A stretch of 64,000 nucleotides of DNA from JAKAWQ01 sp963745975 (GTDB lineage: Bacteria; Pseudomonadota; Alphaproteobacteria; Acetobacterales; Acetobacteraceae): the NCBI GenBank assembly GCA_963745975.1, contig CAVUZJ010000009.1:1240001-1304000 (forward strand), read 5' to 3'. The stretch's first letter is position 1. Each line of letters opens with the position of its first letter. A program made the translations under genes and the position numbers. Shown here in pieces: positions 62,221-64,000 of this stretch. Below the pieces are notes generated by a model, which did no database searches, had not been told where the DNA came from, and worked only from the letters and a program-made list of their open reading frames with translations.

Positions 62221-63792
62221 CTACGGCTCCCGGCTGAGCCGCTCCGGCGTTTTGCCCGCCTGGGCCTCTGAAAGCGAGGCGTCGCCGGCGCGGGCGAGAA
62301 TGTCGAGCCGGTATCCGTGCCGGGCGAGCCAGGCGGGCAGGAGATCGACCGCACTTTCGTCGCTGAAGACGAGGAACCTTCGATGGGCGCGCATGAAGGC
62401 GCTTGTGCTCACGACCGGGAGGTTGGGCAGGATCGTCTTCCACTGCTCGAGGAGGTGCTGGTTGGTGGGATCGGGACTGGCGGTTCCGGGAGGCGCCTTC
62501 ACGAAGACCAGGCGGCGGGCGATCGCGGGGCCGGCGCCTTCGCGGATCTCGAGAAAGCGGAGACCGTTGCCGGTGGCGATGGGCAACCCCGGCGGCGCGG
62601 CGCGGACCAGCGCCAGGACGCGCTCGCGCTGCCGCGCCGAGGCCGCCCAGGTGTCCGGCATGATCATCATTCCGGCGGAGATCGCGAGCAGCGCGCAGCA
62701 GAGAAGCTGAGCGCGCGGCAGGCTCGCGACGTAGCGCGCGGTGAGGATCGCGAAGCCGAGCGCGGCGGCGATGACATAGCGCGCGTTGAAGAAATGAACC
62801 GCGACCAGGGTCACGAGATAGGTGGCGAGCGGGAGCGCGCAGGTGACCGCCGCGATGATGTCGAGGTTGTCGGGCGCGCCGCGAGGGCGCGGAGGCGGCG
62901 GCTTGGCGCGCGCCGCGATGATCCGCCGCGCCATCAGCGCGAGCAGCAATAGGATCATCGGCGAGACCCAGGCCGGCCGGTGGCCGACCATCACCTCGAC
63001 GTAGGCGAGCACGAGGCGGATCGGCAGCGGGCGGGCAAAGAATGAGGGTGCGGCCGTATCGGCCCGGCTGAACGCCAGGACATGCCGCATGATCGGCAGC
63101 CAGAGCACGACCGAAAGGCACGCGATGGCGGGCGCAGCAAGGAAGAGAAAACGGATGCGCCGGTGCGCGGCCGTCCAGACGAGCTCCATCGCGCCGACCG
63201 AGGCGGCGAGCATCACCGCGTAGAAATGGAGCCCGACGGCGGCGACGAGCAGCAGGAGCATCATCGCCGCGCGCCATGGCGGGGGATCGCGGTCGGGCGG
63301 CAGATCCCAGAGGACCAGCGCGAGCGCGAAGCAGGCGGCCGCGCAGGCGTACGACCGCGCGTCCAGGGCGAAGGGATAGAGGCCGCCCGCGAGGCAGAGC
63401 GCCATCGCGAGGGAAGCGACGGGCGCCGGATGGCGCCGGCGGACGAGCACGAAGGCGGCGAGTGCCACGACCAGCACGGCCAGGATCGAGGGCATCCTGA
63501 GTGCGAGGTCGCTCCGCGCGCCCGAGAAGACGATGGCGTGGAGCAGAAAATGATAGAGCGGAGGATCGAAGAGCGCGCCTTTCTCGAGCGCGCTCCAGAT
63601 CGCGCCGACCGAAGGAAGGCGCGCGGTCCAGGCCGCGAGCACCTCGTCCATCCAGAGCGGCCGGCGCGCGGCGGCGGAGCAGGCGAAGACGAGATATTCC
63701 AGAGCAAGGAGCGTTGCGACGAACGGAATCGAGCGGGCGACGAGGTCCGCCGGCCCGGGAGGACCGTGATCGCGCTCGCATTCGGCCGTCAT
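62221..63792 (-). CDS. GT39-like glycosyltransferase membrane protein
   Basis: 523 aa with about ten membrane helices and the first-loop acidic motif RRPLWMDEVLAAWTARLPS (DE) of ArnT/PMT-type glycosyltransferases. A WxxDDDP-type motif lies near LFDPPLYHFLLHAIVFSG. It probably transfers a sugar from a polyprenyl carrier to a lipid or protein at the periplasmic face. Acceptor unknown. Confidence 0.78.
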   Translation of the reverse strand: MTAECERDHGPPGPADLVARSIPFVATLLALEYLVFACSAAARRPLWMDEVLAAWTARLPSVGAIWSALEKGALFDPPLYHFLLHAIVFSGARSDLALRMPSILAVLVVALAAFVLVRRRHPAPVASLAMALCLAGGLYPFALDARSYACAAACFALALVLWDLPPDRDPPPWRAAMMLLLLVAAVGLHFYAVMLAASVGAMELVWTAAHRRIRFLFLAAPAIACLSVVLWLPIMRHVLAFSRADTAAPSFFARPLPIRLVLAYVEVMVGHRPAWVSPMILLLLALMARRIIAARAKPPPPRPRGAPDNLDIIAAVTCALPLATYLVTLVAVHFFNARYVIAAALGFAILTARYVASLPRAQLLCCALLAISAGMMIMPDTWAASARQRERVLALVRAAPPGLPIATGNGLRFLEIREGAGPAIARRLVFVKAPPGTASPDPTNQHLLEQWKTILPNLPVVSTSAFMRAHRRFLVFSDESAVDLLPAWLARHGYRLDILARAGDASLSEAQAGKTPERLSREP

Positions 63793-63851
63793 CGCCCTCG
63801 AAGCCCCCTCGCCGCGCGGCGAGGCTAGGGCGCGCGGGTTTAAGGAGGCGT

Positions 63852-63875
63852 TAGAGCGTGATGACCGAAGGCGGG
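63852..63875. repeat. Partial MITE-like element, copy 3
   Basis: TAGAGCGTGATGACCGAAGG is the left end of copy 1 (39962), followed by GCGG and then unrelated sequence. The rest is missing. It is in the last intergenic gap (63793-64000), which otherwise shows no gene. Confidence 0.7.
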
Positions 63876-64000
63876 CGGGCCGGCTTAACGGTTCGGCAAA
63901 GGCTTTCCGCTAGCCTCGGCGAGACAAGGCCTCGCACCGTTTGCGCGCGCGCCTTTCGGAGAAAACTCCGAGCGTTTTTCGGGGATGAGCATCATTCGCC

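Overview
The window is a 64 kb piece of high-GC chromosome from an alphaproteobacterium, most likely Rhodospirillales and perhaps Acetobacteraceae-like. The evidence is the ChvI/ChvG pair, a FixL-type haem PAS kinase with FixK-type boxes, class I PhaC with a phasin, an alphaproteobacterial RNase E with an acidic insert in its S1 domain, SoxR/ParE gene styles, and GC-rich intergenic hairpin repeats. Taxonomy is inference; no rRNA or tRNA gene was found.

Layout. 0-3 kb: RNase E (rne), apparently split by a one-base frameshift. 3.1-8 kb: a lower-GC accessory stretch with small hypothetical proteins (one frameshifted), a serine recombinase, a complete IS1182-type element with 15-bp terminal repeats, and a hydrolase remnant. 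8-12.4 kb: housekeeping and metabolic genes (gamma-glutamylcyclotransferase-like, zinc-type dehydrogenase, aquaporin, class II aldolase, small secreted protein). 12.4-14.7 kb: acyl-CoA synthetase and cyanase.

14.7-28.6 kb is the most unusual part: a 14 kb cluster with three separate LeuC/LeuD-like hydro-lyase pairs, a LeuB-like beta-decarboxylating dehydrogenase, a D-2-hydroxyacid dehydrogenase, one ABC translocator (two permeases and an ATPase) served by two paralogous binding proteins, and a FadR-type GntR regulator. All three large subunits share a motif (STLPGRT) where I expect DHNVPT-type sequence in true LeuC, and no isopropylmalate synthase is present. I read it as an undescribed uptake and catabolic pathway for a hydroxy-di/tricarboxylate, not leucine synthesis.

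28.8-36 kb is a defence-like island: a Cas4/RecB-like DUF2779 protein, an unknown 112-aa protein, a double-AAA ATPase translationally coupled to a WYL regulator, and a PD-(D/E)XK-type protein. Two copies of a candidate operator (7-bp arms, 7-bp spacer) precede the island genes. 36-41.7 kb: a complete Dpp-type ABC importer. 41.9-51.5 kb: ChvG/ChvI, a HugZ-like protein, phasin, PhaC, CBS-BON protein, metallopeptidase, FixL, and a receiver-only regulator. Three FixK/FNR-like boxes link the PHA, CBS and FixL genes into a likely micro-oxic regulon. 51.6-52.3 kb: a brnTA toxin-antitoxin locus whose toxin is cut by a MITE-like repeat. 52.4-54.7 kb: SoxR and a divergent SDR/QueA-like operon with a textbook SoxR promoter (19-bp spacer). 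54.7-64 kb: GNAT, NHL-repeat protein, ParE, MFS exporter, patatin, 3-hydroxybutyrate dehydrogenase and a GT39-like membrane protein.

At least two dispersed repeat families are present: a MITE-like element with CTAGAGCG ends, and a two-hairpin repeat. Several copies abut, supply or disrupt the ends of genes.
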